DNA of 63,398 nt from Pseudonocardia sp. CNS-004 (GCA_001942185.1 MKJV01000103.1:1-63398), one strand, 5' to 3'. Counted from the stretch's first letter, positions 34,241 to 46,724 are shown. The notes: a model not told the origin generated them from the sequence alone. Numbers and translations: made by a program.

Positions 34241-35223
34241 TCAGGGCAGGCGGCGGCCCAGCGCGATGCCGGCGCCGAGGCCGACCACCAGCATCAGGCG
34301 CCGCCCGCCAGCCAGGGTCTGCTCACGTCCACCCTGCGGATCTCGTAGCCGATCTGGTCGGACAGGTCGGCGTAGACCTGGCGCAGCTCGCCCTCGCTCG
34401 CGGCGGTGAAGAACTGGCCGCCCGACAGGTCGGCGATCTGGCGCATCGACGCGTCGTCGACGGCGACGGGGGTGCGCTCCCCCGGGTTGATCTCGATCGT
34501 GCCGTAGTCGGTGCCGAACGAGATCGTGGACACCGGGATCCCGGCCTCCGCGGCCGCCCGCGCCGCCGTGAACGCCCCGCGCGGCTCCTCCTCGGGCATC
34601 ACACCGCCGGGCACGGTCTGCTTGCCGTCGCTCATCAGCACGATCCGCGCGGGCGGCGGCCCTTCGGCGGAGCCCGCGATGGCCTGCGAGAACGTCTCCA
34701 CCGACTGGATCGCCGCGAAGATCGCCTCCCCGGTGGCGGTGGACTCCGACAGCTTCAGCCCGTCGACGGCCCGCTTCACCGGTTCGCGGTCGATGGTGGG
34801 TGACACCAGCACCGCGGCCGTGCCGGCGAACGACACGAGTCCGAGGTTGATGCCGGGGGTGAGCTGGTCGGCGAACGCCTTCGCCGCCGTCTGCGCTGCG
34901 GCCAGCCGGTTCGGCTCCACGTCGGTGGCCTGCATCGACAGCGACACGTCCACCACGAGCACGACCGTGGCCCGGTTGCGCGGCACCCGCGCCTCGGCCT
35001 GCGGGCCTGCGAGGGCGATCGTGAGGACCGCGAGCGCGACGATCAGTGCGGCCGCGGGCAGGTGCCGGTACCAGCCCGGCCGCTTCGGCGCGACCCGGTC
35101 GAGCAGCTCGAGGTTGGTGAAGCGGACCGTGTCGCGGCGGCGCCTGCGCAGCAGCACCACGTAACCGGCCACCAGCGCCGCCACCACGATGAGCAGCAGC
35201 AGCCACCAGGGGTGCGAGAACAT
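34241..35223 (-). CDS. VWA domain membrane protein (Rv1481-like), frameshifted at the C-terminus
   Basis: ATG 35223 starts MFSHPWWLLLLIVVAALVAG (TM1), then a second TM (AAALIVALAVLTIALAGPQA) and a von Willebrand A domain with the MIDAS motif VVLVVDVSLSMQAT (DxSxS). The last TM is lost in the raw frame (stop 34294), but adding one C at about 34297 restores the ending DVSRPWLAGGALMLVVGLG and AGIALGRRLP with a stop at 34241. This is the third gene of the MoxR-DUF58-VWA module found in front of fabG1-inhA in mycobacteria. It is thought to act as a membrane partner of MoxR chaperones. Confidence 0.92.
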
Positions 35224-36138
35224 CTACCGCCCTCCGGACCAGGCGCGCTTGCGGGCGAGGACGAACCGCACGACGTCGGCGATCCAGTCCGAGTCGGTGC
35301 GCAGCGTGAGGTGTGCGGCGCCGCTGCGCCGCAGCGCGGCGGCGACCTGCTCGCGGTGCTCCGCCGCCGCGGCGGCGAATTCGCGCGCGAGCAGCGGTGT
35401 GATCGTGACCTCGCGCTGGCGGCCGCTCTCCGGGTCGGCCAGCACGACGGTGCCGACGTCGGGGAGCTCGAGCTCCCGCGGGTCGAGGACCTCGACGGCG
35501 AGCAGTTCGTGGCGGGCCGACAGGGCGCGCAGCGACCGCTCCCAGTCGGGGTCGCCGAGGAAGTCGGAGATCACGACGGCGAGGCCGCGGCGCCGCGGCG
35601 GGCGGCGCAGCTGCTCGATCGCCGCGGCGAGATCCCCGCGGGTGCCCTCTGCCGCGCGTGGGGTGGTGGCGACGCGCCGCAGCATGCCCTGGGCGTGGGC
35701 CAGCCCGCCGCGCGCCGGGATCCGCACGAGCTTCTCCCCGGTGGACACGAGCACCCCGATGCGGTTGCCCCCGCCACGGGTGAGGTGGGTGACGGCGGCG
35801 AGCGCGGCGATCGCGAGGTCGCGCTTCTCGCAGGTCGTGGTGCCGAAGTCGAGGCTGGCCGACAGGTCCATGACGACCCACGTCTCCAGCTCCCGGTCGG
35901 CCATCGTCTCGCGCACGTGCGGCGCGGTGGTGCGGGCCGTGACCGCCCAGTCCATGTGCCGCACGTCGTCGCCGGGCACGTAGATCCGGGACTCGCCGGG
36001 CTCGCTGCCCGGGCCCGGGACGAGCCCGAGGTGGTTGCCCTGCAGGAGCCCGTCCAGCCTCCCGCGCACGGTGAGCTCCAGCGTGCGCAGCGCGGCTTCC
36101 ATCTGCCCGTCGCGGAACGACGGCGCCGTGGTCGGCAC
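35224..36138 (-). CDS. DUF58 domain protein (Rv1480-like)
   Basis: The 304-residue frame carries the DUF58 pattern: GLLQGNHLGLVPGPGSEPGE, RIYVPGDDVRHMDWAVTART (the conserved Y-x-x-G-D-D-x-R-x-x-D-W), ETWVVMDLSASLDFG and LAVVISDFLGDPDWERSLRA. The listed start is GTG 36138, but GTG 36218 overlaps the moxR stop as GTGA, and a one-base loss near 36145 would join that start to this frame; the longer form (about 330 residues) is probably right. It lies between moxR and the VWA gene, all in one operon. Confidence 0.9.
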   Translation of the reverse strand: MPTTAPSFRDGQMEAALRTLELTVRGRLDGLLQGNHLGLVPGPGSEPGESRIYVPGDDVRHMDWAVTARTTAPHVRETMADRELETWVVMDLSASLDFGTTTCEKRDLAIAALAAVTHLTRGGGNRIGVLVSTGEKLVRIPARGGLAHAQGMLRRVATTPRAAEGTRGDLAAAIEQLRRPPRRRGLAVVISDFLGDPDWERSLRALSARHELLAVEVLDPRELELPDVGTVVLADPESGRQREVTITPLLAREFAAAAAEHREQVAAALRRSGAAHLTLRTDSDWIADVVRFVLARKRAWSGGR

Positions 36139-36214
36139 CCGGCGGCGCCCGGGCGTGGACCCGCCGTCCGTGCCGCCGGCCTCGGGCGGGCCGTTCTCGC
36201 GGACGTCGGGACGC

Positions 36215-37261
36215 TCACGCCGAGCTGCCCGCCGGGAAGGGTGCCGGGCCGCCCTGGGGCCGTGCGCTCACCTGGGGCAGCGGCACCGTGGCGAGCACGC
36301 GGGAGATGATGTGGTCCATCGGCACCTGGTCGGCCACGGCGTCGTAGGACAGCACCAGCCGGTGGCGCAGGACGTCGGGTGCGACGTCGAGCACGTCCTG
36401 CGGCAGCACGTAGTCGCGGCCGCGGACCAGCGCGAGCGCCCTGGCCGCGCCGACGATGCCGAGCGTCGCGCGCGGCGACGCCCCGTAGGAGACCCAGCTC
36501 GCGATGTCGGAGAGCCCGTGCTCGGCGGGTGTGCGGGTGGCGACGACCAGCCGTACGACGTAGTCGACGAGCGCGTGGTGCACGAACACCCGGCTGGCCA
36601 CCTGCTGCAGTCGGGTGAGCTCGGCGGGGTCGATCACCTGCTGCGCGACGGGCGGTTCGGCGCCCATCCGGTAGACGATCTCCCGCTCCTCCTCGACGCC
36701 GGGGTACTCGACGATGATCTTGAAGAGGAACCGGTCGCGCTGGGCCTCCGGCAGCGGGTAGACACCCTCGTTCTCGATGGGGTTCTGCGTGGCGAGCACC
36801 AGGAACGGGTCGGGCATCGGGAACGTCTGGCCACCGATCGACAGGTGCCGCTCGGCCATCACCTCGAGCATCGCCGACTGCACCTTCGCCGGCGCCCGGT
36901 TGATCTCGTCGGCGAGCACGAAGTTGGCCACGACCGGGCCGAGCTCGACGTCGAACTCCTCCCGCCCCTGCCGGTAGATGCGGGTGCCGAGGATGTCGGC
37001 GGGCACGAGGTCCGGGGTGAACTGCAGGCGCGAGAAGGACCCGCCCACCACCTTCGCGACCGTCTCGACCGCGAGGGTCTTCGCGACGCCGGGCACACCT
37101 TCCAGGAGGAGGTGGCCGCGGGCCAGGAGGCCGACGAGCATCCGCTCGACCAACCGGTCCTGACCGACGATCACACGCTTGATCTCGAAGACGACGCGCT
37201 CGAGGCGCTCCCCTTCGTTCGCCGGGCTCGGGACGGACTCCTGCACGCTCACGGTCCCCAT
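36215..37261 (-). CDS. moxR: MoxR-type AAA+ ATPase
   Basis: An intact 348-residue protein from ATG 37261: FEIKRVIVGQDRLVERMLVG, Walker A GVPGVAKTLAVETVAK, Walker B FVLADEINRAPAKVQSAMLE, sensor VLATQNPIENEGVYPLPEAQ and arginine finger region DRFLFKIIVEYPGVEEEREI. MoxR ATPases act as chaperones for protein complexes with VWA partners. Matches moxR1 (Rv1479) by context, heading moxR-DUF58-VWA-fabG-inhA-hemH. A 45-bp palindromic element lies about 80 nt upstream of its start. Confidence 0.94.
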   Translation of the reverse strand: MGTVSVQESVPSPANEGERLERVVFEIKRVIVGQDRLVERMLVGLLARGHLLLEGVPGVAKTLAVETVAKVVGGSFSRLQFTPDLVPADILGTRIYRQGREEFDVELGPVVANFVLADEINRAPAKVQSAMLEVMAERHLSIGGQTFPMPDPFLVLATQNPIENEGVYPLPEAQRDRFLFKIIVEYPGVEEEREIVYRMGAEPPVAQQVIDPAELTRLQQVASRVFVHHALVDYVVRLVVATRTPAEHGLSDIASWVSYGASPRATLGIVGAARALALVRGRDYVLPQDVLDVAPDVLRHRLVLSYDAVADQVPMDHIISRVLATVPLPQVSARPQGGPAPFPAGSSA

Positions 37262-37338
37262 CCCACCTTGCGGCCCGTGAGACGCCGGTGAACCGGGGCT
37301 CCTTCTGGTCGTTGATCGTCGCCGCGTCAGCGGCGGAC

Positions 37339-37383
37339 GGTCAACGAAAGATGGACGGTTGGAAGGCGTCAATGATTCATTGA
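37339..37383 (+). promoter_or_regulatory. 45-bp tandem-palindrome element, copy D
   Basis: Starts GTCAACGA and ends GTCAATGATTCATTGAC (37367-37383), a 17-bp near-perfect palindrome. Same length and orientation as the copies at 43276, 44681 and 48782. Here it lies between EamA (3' end) and moxR (5' side) and, unlike two of the other copies, is not followed by a plus-strand gene. Confidence 0.7.
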
Positions 37384-37394
37384 CACAGGAAGGA

Positions 37395-38231
37395 TCAGGC
37401 GGCGGTCACCGCCACCACGCCCAGGACCGCGGCGGCCACGCCGATCCGCTGCACCACATCGACCCGCTCTCGAAGCAGCGTCGCCGCCAGCCCGATCGTG
37501 ACCACGGGGTGGAACGCCGCCAGGACCGCCACCACACCGAGGTGCCCCACCGTCGTGGCCGCCGCGTAGGCGGCGTCGGCGCCGACGATCAGCACCCCGA
37601 TCAGGGCGAGCACCGGCACCGTGCGGCGCGGCACCGCCACCGGCGCCCGCAGGACGAGCACCACGGCCGCGATCGCCACCACGGCCGTCAGCCGCGACAC
37701 CAGCAGCGCCCACGGCAGGCCGGCCTCGCTCGCGGCGTCCATGAACACGAAGAACGCCCCGAACCCGGCCGCGGACACCGCCCCGTGCAGCACCGCGACA
37801 CCGGTGCCCCCGCCCGCCGAGCGGCGCTGGTGGGCGGCCAGCACGATCCCGGCGACGACGAGGACGAGCCCGCCGGCCTGCAGCGGACCCGGCACCTGCC
37901 CCAACGCGATCCCCGCGGCGAACGGGACGACGGGAGCGGCGGCGGCAACCGGCGCGACGACGCTCGCGCGGCCCACCGCGAGCCCCCGGTACAGCGCCGC
38001 CACCCCGACCGCCTCGCTCACCCCCGCCGCCGCGGCGGCGAGCAGGTGGGGCGGGTCAGGCGGGGTGGACCCGAGCACGCCGACGAACCCGGCCAGCAGC
38101 ACGAGTGCCGTCACCTGCGACACGACCAGCACGGGCAGCAGCCCCGACGTGCGGCTGCGCAGGCCGCCGAGGAAGTCCGAGATCCCCCATCCCACGCTCG
38201 ATGCCAACGCCAGCACCACCGCGATCGTCAT
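37395..38231 (-). CDS. EamA/DMT superfamily transporter
   Basis: An intact 278-residue membrane protein with about ten hydrophobic segments and the internal duplication of EamA transporters: SVGWGISDFLGGLRSRTSGL near the N-terminus and a second half starting near VLHGAVSAAGFGAFFVFMDA; LYRGLAVGRASVVAPVAAAA is the typical DMT motif. Members export small metabolites. It is divergent from a MarR gene, with two MarR-type operators between them, so it is probably repressed by that regulator. The pair interrupts the moxR-NlpC/P60 neighbourhood known from mycobacteria. Confidence 0.9.
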   Translation of the reverse strand: MTIAVVLALASSVGWGISDFLGGLRSRTSGLLPVLVVSQVTALVLLAGFVGVLGSTPPDPPHLLAAAAAGVSEAVGVAALYRGLAVGRASVVAPVAAAAPVVPFAAGIALGQVPGPLQAGGLVLVVAGIVLAAHQRRSAGGGTGVAVLHGAVSAAGFGAFFVFMDAASEAGLPWALLVSRLTAVVAIAAVVLVLRAPVAVPRRTVPVLALIGVLIVGADAAYAAATTVGHLGVVAVLAAFHPVVTIGLAATLLRERVDVVQRIGVAAAVLGVVAVTAA

Positions 38232-38247
38232 GACCCCTCCGCCACTT

Positions 38248-38290
38248 GGTTACATGTAACCTAAACTCGTTCTTGGTTACACGTCAACCA
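38248..38290. promoter_or_regulatory. Two MarR-type operators
   Basis: The perfect palindrome GGTTACATGTAACC (38248-38261) and the related TGGTTACACGTCAACCA (38274-38290) fill the 78-nt space between the divergent EamA and MarR starts. Paired sites overlapping both promoters are typical for MarR autoregulation. Confidence 0.75.
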
Positions 38291-38309
38291 CATCGGATAG
38301 GCTCGTCCC

Positions 38310-38822
38310 GTGACGTCACCGGCGCAGGAGCGGGCCTGGACCGCCTACCGCGAGCTGCGGCTCACCCTCGACACCCGCGTGGCGCACGACCTCGAAGCGG
38401 GCACCGGGTTGTCGCTGCCCGACGTCGACGTCCTCGCCGCCGTCCGCGCGCTCGCCGACCCGGCCGCAGCCGGCAGCGGGCTGGTCCCGCTCTCCCCCGC
38501 GGACCCGCGGCCCGGTGCGCGCACCGCCCACTGCGTGCGGGTCGCCGCACTCGCCGATCGCATGGGCTGGTCCCGCAGCAGGCTGTCGCGCCAGCTCGGC
38601 CGCATGGAGCGGCGCGACCTGATCGCGCGCGTGCCGTGCGAGCTCGACGGCCGGGGCGACGACGTGGAGCTCACCGCCGCCGGCCGCCGCGCCCTCGACG
38701 CGGCCGAGCCCGCGCTGCAGGCCTGGGTGCAGGCCCATTTCGCGGGTGCGCTCACCGAGGCGCAGCTCGCCGCGCTGACGGAGGCCTGCGAGGCCCTCAC
38801 CCGCGGCCTGTCCGGGCGCTGA
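38310..38822 (+). CDS. MarR family transcriptional regulator
   Basis: An intact 170-residue protein: a helical dimerisation start (AWTAYRELRLTLDTRVAHDL), winged helix VRVAALADRMGWSRSRLSRQ, LGRMERRDLIARVPCELDGR and the wing DVELTAAGRRALDAAEPALQ. A roughly 20-residue insertion (LADPAAAGSGLVPLSPADPR) before the HTH is unusual but in frame. It is divergent from the EamA transporter, which it most likely represses through the two palindromes at 38248-38290. Confidence 0.92.
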   Translation: MTSPAQERAWTAYRELRLTLDTRVAHDLEAGTGLSLPDVDVLAAVRALADPAAAGSGLVPLSPADPRPGARTAHCVRVAALADRMGWSRSRLSRQLGRMERRDLIARVPCELDGRGDDVELTAAGRRALDAAEPALQAWVQAHFAGALTEAQLAALTEACEALTRGLSGR

Positions 38823-38825
38823 CCC

Positions 38826-40128
38826 TCAGAGCACGCGCGTCGCCTCGGGCAGCAGCCCCCTCGTCCGCATCGGCACGATCCGGACGTTGGCGCCGGTGTA
38901 GGGCGCCTCGATCATCTTGCCGTCGCCGACGTACATCGCGACGTGGTGGATGGGGCGCCCGGGTTCTTGTAGAAGATCATGTCGCCGGGACGGACGTCGG
39001 AGACCGGCACCTGCTGGCCGGCGTGGAACTGGTTGCGGCTCACGCGCGGCAGGGAGACACCGACGCCGTTGAACGCGTACTGCATCAGCCCCGAGCAGTC
39101 GAAGCCGACGCGGTTCAGCGGCGACCCGAAGGCGTCGGGGATACCCCGGCTCGGGCCCCGGCCGTTCCCGCCGCCCCACACGTACTGCACGCCGATCTGC
39201 GACTTCGCCCGGTCGATCACGCGCTGCACACCCGCGCTGCCGCGCACCGTCGCCGAACGCTCCGCGGACGCCACCCGGGCGGCTGCGGCGTCGCGCTCGG
39301 CCCGCTCGCGTGCCGCCCGCTCCTCGGCCATGCGGCGCTGCCAGTCGTCGAAGCGCTGACGCTGCGCGCGCAGGCCGGAGTCGGCCGACTCCGCGGCGTC
39401 GAGCTGCCGCTGCACCCCGGCCCGCTGCGCCGCGACCTCTGCCAGCTGCTCGGCCTGCGCACGGGCGGCGGCCTGGGCGGCGGCGAGCGCGGTGTCGGCC
39501 ACGGACTTGGCCGCCGCGGCGGCCGCCTCGGCCTTCTCCGCCTCCTCGAGCGCTGCCCGGGCGGACGAGTCGGCGTTGGCCTTGTCGACACGGGCCCGTT
39601 CGAGGCCCTCCTGCGCCTGCAGCTGGGTGCGCGCCACCATGTCGGTGAACTCCGCGCGCGCGAGCAGGTCCTCCGGGCTCGTCGCCTCGGTGAGCATGCC
39701 GAGCGGCCCCGTGTCCAGGCCCTGCAGGTACGTCGTGGAGACGATCTCGTCGAGCCGGGCCCGCGCCTCGTCGATCGCGACGGTGGCGGCCTGCGTCTCG
39801 ATCCGTGCGCCGGCGGCCGCTCCGCCGCCGCGGCGGCGGCGTCCTCGGCCGACCGCAGCTCCACGAGCGCGGCCTCCGCGGTCTCGCGCTGCGCCGCGAG
39901 CGCCGCCTGCAGCTCGTCGGTGCGGCTGTCCAGTGCGGCGAGCTCGCCCGTCAGCCGCGCCACGTCACCCGCCCGCGCGTCGACGGCCGCGCGGCTGCGC
40001 TGCAGCTCGTCGTCGCTGGGGTTGGGTGGCGACTCCTGCGCGAGAGCCGTGCCCGTGCCGCTCAGAAGGGCCACGAGCAGGGTCAGCACCAGTGCGTGTC
40101 GCCCCAGCCGCACGAGACCGACCTCCAT
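38826..40128 (-). CDS. NlpC/P60 cell-wall endopeptidase with N-terminal coiled coil (RipA-like), frameshifted
   Basis: ATG 40128 gives MEVGLVRLGRHALVLTLLVA and LLSGTGTALAQ, a signal peptide with a cleavage site at about ALA-Q. A long Ala/Glu-rich coiled coil follows (two segments, with one base lost near 39815), then NlpC/P60 with GVQYVWGGG, VGFDCSGLMQYAF (catalytic Cys) and, after a C-run loss near 38960, PIHHVAMYVGDGKMIEAPYT (His). It cleaves peptidoglycan stem peptides during division. Context next to moxR and acnA matches ripA (Rv1477). Length about 433 residues. Confidence 0.92.
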
Positions 40129-40255
40129 CCCGTCGCATGATCTCCGCAAGCGCTGGCACTGTGCCACTCCCGGCGCAGCAGCACGGGTAGCCACACCCGT
40201 AACGGGGTCAACTTCCACCACTTCGGTGGAGTCGGGGGGCGACTCGACCTCCTAG

Positions 40256-40271
40256 CAGGACAAGCGTACTG
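40256..40271 (+). promoter_or_regulatory. AcnR-type operator in the acnA promoter
   Basis: CAGGACAAGCGTACTG matches exactly the CAGNAC-NNNC-GTACTG operator known for the TetR repressor AcnR of Corynebacterium glutamicum. It lies 117-132 nt upstream of the acnA start and on the far side from the NlpC/P60 gene. An AcnR-like regulator is encoded at 54865. Confidence 0.7.
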
Positions 40272-40387
40272 TTTGAGGTGCGGGGCCCGCGCCCACGGGT
40301 ACACCCTGGTACGCGAGACTCGCCCACAGCTGCATCGCCACCGTCGACGCCAACGGCGCCCACCACCGCCAGGAGGACAGTTCACTC

Positions 40388-43204
<2,817 letters not shown>

Positions 43205-43229
43205 CGCGCTCCCCCACCGCACGAACACC

Positions 43230-43261
43230 GGCGGGCGGCTCCACCTTCGGAGCCGCCCGCC
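43230..43261 (+). terminator. acnA terminator hairpin
   Basis: GGCGGGCGGCTCC pairs perfectly with GGAGCCGCCCGCC (13-bp stem, 6-nt loop) 26 nt after the acnA stop, and is followed by GTTCTCGTT. Confidence 0.8.
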
Positions 43262-43275
43262 GTTCTCGTTCCGCC

Positions 43276-43320
43276 GTCATCCAAAGATTGCCGATCCGAT
43301 GGCGTCAATGATTCGTTGAC
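43276..43320 (+). promoter_or_regulatory. 45-bp tandem-palindrome element, copy A
   Basis: Core palindrome GTCAATGATTCGTTGAC at 43304-43320; upstream half-palindrome starting GTCA at 43276. It ends 24 nt before the start of the MHS transporter gene. Aligns gap-free with copies at 37339, 44681 and 48782. Confidence 0.75.
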
Positions 43321-43344
43321 AACTGGAGAGTTAACGTATGCGCC

Positions 43345-44659
43345 ATGTCCAGCTCCCCGGGCCCGGCCACCTCAGAGACGATGCCCCTGTCCCGCATCGC
43401 GGTGGCGAGCTTCATCGGTACCGCCATCGAGTTCTACGACTTCTACATCTACGGCACCGCCGCGGCCCTCGTCTTCAGCGACGCGTTCTTCCCGGACCTC
43501 AGCGACACCGCCGCCCTACTGGCGTCGCTGTCCACGTTCGCCGTCGCCTTCCTGTCCCGCCCCATCGGATCGGTGATCTTCGGTCACTGGGGGGATCGCA
43601 TCGGCCGCAAGTCGATGCTGATCGCATCCCTGCTGCTCATGGGGCTTGCGACGTTCGCCATCGGCCTGCTGCCCGGGTTCGCGGCGATCGGCATCGCCGC
43701 GCCCGCCCTGCTGGTCAGCCTGCGCTTCCTGCAGGGCATCGGGCTGGGAGGTGAGTGGGGCGGCGCCGCCCTGCTCGCCGCCGAGCACGCCCCACCGGGC
43801 AAGCGCGGCCTCTACACGCTGTTCCCGCAGCCTGGGCGCGCCGGCCGGCTTCATCCTGGCCAACCTGCTGTTCCTGCTGATGGACGCCGTCCTCACCGAG
43901 GAGGCGTTCGCCGCATGGGGATGGCGGGTGCCGTTCCTGCTGAGCGTCGTGCTCGTCGCCGTGGGGCTCTACGTCCGGGTGCGCATCTCCGAGACCCCGG
44001 TCTTCGAGAAGGCCATGGAGCACAAGCAGACGGCGAAGGTCCCCTTCCTGAGCCTGCTGGCAGGCCAGTGGCGGGAGCTGCTGCTGGGCTCGGGGATCAT
44101 GGTGATCCAGTACGCACTCTTCTACACCGCCACCACGTACCTGCTCGCCTACGGCACCGACCAGCTGGGCTTCAGCCGCGCCACGATGCTCACCCTCACC
44201 CTCGTCGGCATGGTCGCACTGGCCGGCTGCGTGTTCCTGTCCGGACGGCTGTCGGACCGCATCGGCCGCCGCCGCACCGTCCTCACCTTCACCGCGGCCG
44301 CCGTCCCGTGGGCGCTGGCGATCTTCCCGCTCATGGACAGCGGCACCCTCGTCGGCGCCGCGCTGGCCGTCATGGTGTCGCTGGCGTTCATGGGGCTGAC
44401 GTTCGGGCCGATGGGCGCGCTCCTGCCGGAGCTCTTCCACACCCGGTACCGCTACAGCGGGGCCGCGTTCGCCTACAGCCTCGGCGGCATCCTCGGCGGC
44501 GCCGTGCCACCGCTGATCGCCACCCAGCTGCAGACCACCGCGCTCGGCTCGTTCGCGGTCGGGCTGCTCCTCACCGGCCTCGCCGTGATCAGCCTGCTCT
44601 GCGTCATCGCGGTGCCCGAGACGTCGGATCGGTCGATGGTCGACCTGGAGCAGGCCTGA
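43345..44659 (+). CDS. MHS-type MFS transporter (ShiA/KgtP-like), frameshifted
   Basis: ATG 43345 (MSSSPGPATSETMPLSRIAV) is preceded by GGAGAG at 43325. TM1 has ASFIGTAIEFYDFYIYGTAA, loop 2-3 has GHWGDRIGRKSMLIASLLLM, and LRFLQGIGLGGEWGGAALLA is the TM5 signature. One base is lost near 43830 before LGAPAGFILANLLFLLMDAV; the rest includes GRLSDRIGRRRTVLTFTAAA (second half of the duplication) and ends VPETSDRSMVDLEQA. Total about 438 residues, 12 TMs. Proton-coupled uptake of an organic acid is the family role. Its promoter carries the 45-bp element. Confidence 0.88.
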
Positions 44660-44680
44660 GCTCTCTCCCCCACGTCCGGC

Positions 44681-44725
44681 GTCACCGATCCGTTGCCGAT
44701 CCGACGGCGTCAACGACTCGTTGAC
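44681..44725 (+). promoter_or_regulatory. 45-bp tandem-palindrome element, copy B
   Basis: Core palindrome GTCAACGACTCGTTGAC at 44709-44725, perfect except for the central base; ends 26 nt before the TauE/SafE start. The stretch 44693-44725 matches copy A at 29 of 33 positions. Confidence 0.75.
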
Positions 44726-44751
44726 GAAAATGTACGGACTATTGTCAGGCC

Positions 44752-45461
44752 GTGACCATCGCACTCGCCGGGTTCGCCGTCGCGCTCGGCGCGTTGGTGC
44801 AGGGGGCCGTCGGGTTCGGCATCGCACTCGTGACCGTGCCGCTGCTGGCGATCATCGACCCGCGGCTCGTACCCGTGCCGATGCTGATGCTCGCCACGGC
44901 CCACGCGGTGCTCACGCTGCGCCGTGAGCACCGCGACACCGACTGGACCGGCGTGGGCTGGGCGCTGCTCGGCAGGCTCCCGGGCATCGCCGTCGGTGTC
45001 CTCGCCGTGGCGCTGCTGCCGCCCCGCTGGTTCGGGCTCGCGGTCGCCGTCGTCGTGCTGAGCTGCGTGGCGCTGTCGGTGGTGCGCTGGCGTCCCCGTC
45101 CCACCGCGCCCGCGCTGCTGCTCGCCGGGATCGTGTCCGGCGCGGCGGGCACCGCGTCCGCGATCAGCGGGCCCCCCGTCGCGCTGCTCTACCAGCACGC
45201 CCACGCGCCCGGGTGCGCGCCACGCTCGCCGCCTACTTCGTGGCCGGCTCGCTGCTGTCCCTCGCCGGGCTCCTCATCGGCGGCCAGGTCGACGCCGGCG
45301 CCGTGCAGGCGGCCGCCGTCATGGTGCCGTTCCTGCTCGCGGGCTTCGCGTTGTCCACCCCGGCGCGCCGCCTCCTGGACCGCGGATGGACCAGGCCCGC
45401 CGTGCTCGCGCTCGCCGCCGCGGGCGCCGTCGCCCTGCTCGCCCAGACGGCGCTGGGCTGA
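44752..45461 (+). CDS. TauE/SafE family permease, frameshifted
   Basis: GTG 44752 starts MTIALAGFAVALGALVQGAV, GFGIALVTVPLLAIIDPRLV, the TauE/SafE opening signature (G-x-x-G-x-G-x-x-x-x-P). Six to eight hydrophobic segments follow, with the family's second repeat GIVSGAAGTASAISGPPVAL. One base is missing near 45207; the frame resumes RATLAAYFVAGSLLSLAGLL and ends ALLAQTALG at 45461. About 236 residues, usual size. The family transports sulfonates, sulfite or organic acids. The 45-bp element sits in its promoter, as for the MHS gene just upstream. Confidence 0.87.
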
Positions 45462-45485
45462 CCGGAACCCCCGCTGACGCGGGGC

Positions 45486-46673
45486 TCAGGAGCTGCCCGA
45501 GGCGCCCAGGTCGGCAACCGGTGAGAAAGTCGCGGCGTGGGAGGTCGTGCGCAGCTCCCGCCCGGTGGCCGAACGCCTCGCGGAGCTCTCCGCCGTGGAG
45601 CTACCCGACGCGGTCCGGTCGGCGATCACCGAACTGCTCGGCTCCGTCGGCACCGACCAGGGCTGACGCGCCGGCGCGCTCTCCCTGGCGACGATGCGGT
45701 GGCCCACCGTGACCTGCCGCCCCGGGCGCTCGGGGTCGTCCATGCGTTCGAGGAGCAGTTCGAGCGCCCGCTCCCCCAGCGCGCGGGTGTCGGGCGCGAC
45801 GCTGGTGAGGCTCGGCACCGTGCTCGCGGCGAATTCGATGTCGTCCCACCCGATCACCGCGACGTCGCCGGGCACCGCGAACCCGCGCAGCTGCAGCGCA
45901 CGCAGTGCGCCGACGGCGGCCAGGTCGTCGCGGCAGAGCAGCCCGTCGACGGCGAGCCCCGCATCGAGCGCGGAGCCGAGCGCCTGCTCGGCCCCGACCG
46001 CGTCGCCCTGGCCCCGTGGCACCAGCAACGCCTCGTCGAACAGCAGGCCGGCGCGCTCGAGACCACGCCGGTACCCCTCGATGCGCAGCTCGGAGGGGCG
46101 GGAGAGGGAGTCGATCTCGTGGCCGAGGAAGCCGATGCGGCGCCGCCCGATGGCGACCAGGTGGGCGAGCGCCTCCTCGGCCGCGACGACGTTGTCCATG
46201 GCCACCTGGTCGGCGGTCGGGGGCCGCGGGTCCTCACCGACGAACACGAGCGGGGTGTCGCGCCGCAGGCCTTCGAGCTCCGCGGCGGTGAGCGCCTGCG
46301 GCTGGATCACGACCCCGTCGACGATGCCGGCCTCGAGGTCGCGCAGCACGGAGCGTTCGCCCTCTGGCGTGCCGCCCGTCTCCTCCAGGAGTAACCGGTA
46401 GCCACGGGCCGTGCTCACCCGGGCGAACACGTGGGCCAGCTCGGCGAAGTAGGGGCGGCGCAGGTCCGGCACGGCGAGCGCCAGCACGCTCGAACGGCCG
46501 GTGGCCAGGCTGCGGCCGCTGAGGTTGGGGCGGTAGCCGAGCTCGTCGATCGCGGCCTGCACGCGCTCCCGCATCCGGGGGCTCACGTGCCGGTAGCCGC
46601 GCACCACGTTGGACACCGTCATCACCGACACCCCGGCCCGCGTGGCGACGTCCCGGAGCGTGACCCTGTCCAC
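45486..46673 (-). CDS. LacI family transcriptional regulator
   Basis: The N-terminal HTH MDRVTLRDVATRAGVSVMTV, SNVVRGYRHVSPRMRERVQA and the hinge YRPNLSGRSLATGRSS lead into a periplasmic-binding fold: LALAVPDLRRPYFAELAHVF, DGVVIQPQALTAAELEGLRR, IGFLGHEIDSLSRPSELRIE, and VAVIGWDDIEFAAST. A normal LacI would end near QVTVGHRIVARESAPARQP (about 45660); the remaining about 55 residues look non-native, and on the plus strand a frame ending at 45666 (AWEVVRSSRPVAERLAELSA) is equally good coding. The true stop is probably hidden by a base error. It divergently faces the glycoside hydrolase. Confidence 0.9.
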   Translation of the reverse strand: MDRVTLRDVATRAGVSVMTVSNVVRGYRHVSPRMRERVQAAIDELGYRPNLSGRSLATGRSSVLALAVPDLRRPYFAELAHVFARVSTARGYRLLLEETGGTPEGERSVLRDLEAGIVDGVVIQPQALTAAELEGLRRDTPLVFVGEDPRPPTADQVAMDNVVAAEEALAHLVAIGRRRIGFLGHEIDSLSRPSELRIEGYRRGLERAGLLFDEALLVPRGQGDAVGAEQALGSALDAGLAVDGLLCRDDLAAVGALRALQLRGFAVPGDVAVIGWDDIEFAASTVPSLTSVAPDTRALGERALELLLERMDDPERPGRQVTVGHRIVARESAPARQPWSVPTEPSSSVIADRTASGSSTAESSARRSATGRELRTTSHAATFSPVADLGASGSS

Positions 46674-46700
46674 CGTGGCACCATACCGGTCGAACTCACA

Positions 46701-46716
46701 TTTGTAGCGCTATAAA
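46701..46716. promoter_or_regulatory. LacI-type operator
   Basis: TTTGTAGCGCTATAAA is a 16-bp palindrome (14 of 16 positions symmetric) with the central CG typical of LacI/CcpA-type sites. It lies 27 nt upstream of the LacI start and 8 nt upstream of the glycoside hydrolase start, so binding would block both. Confidence 0.75.
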
Positions 46717-46724
46717 CTGCGCCC

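Noticed and set aside
40129..40255. c-di-AMP (ydaO) riboswitch upstream of the NlpC/P60 gene
   Set aside because: This location is common for it, but the conserved ydaO blocks are not visible; only a small hairpin (CTCCACC with GGTGGAAG) is present.
45487..45666. Short plus-strand gene ending TDQG before the LacI stop region
   Set aside because: Codon-like sequence is present, but no start, ribosome site or family match was found; more likely the 3' region of the LacI gene with a base error or a gene fragment.
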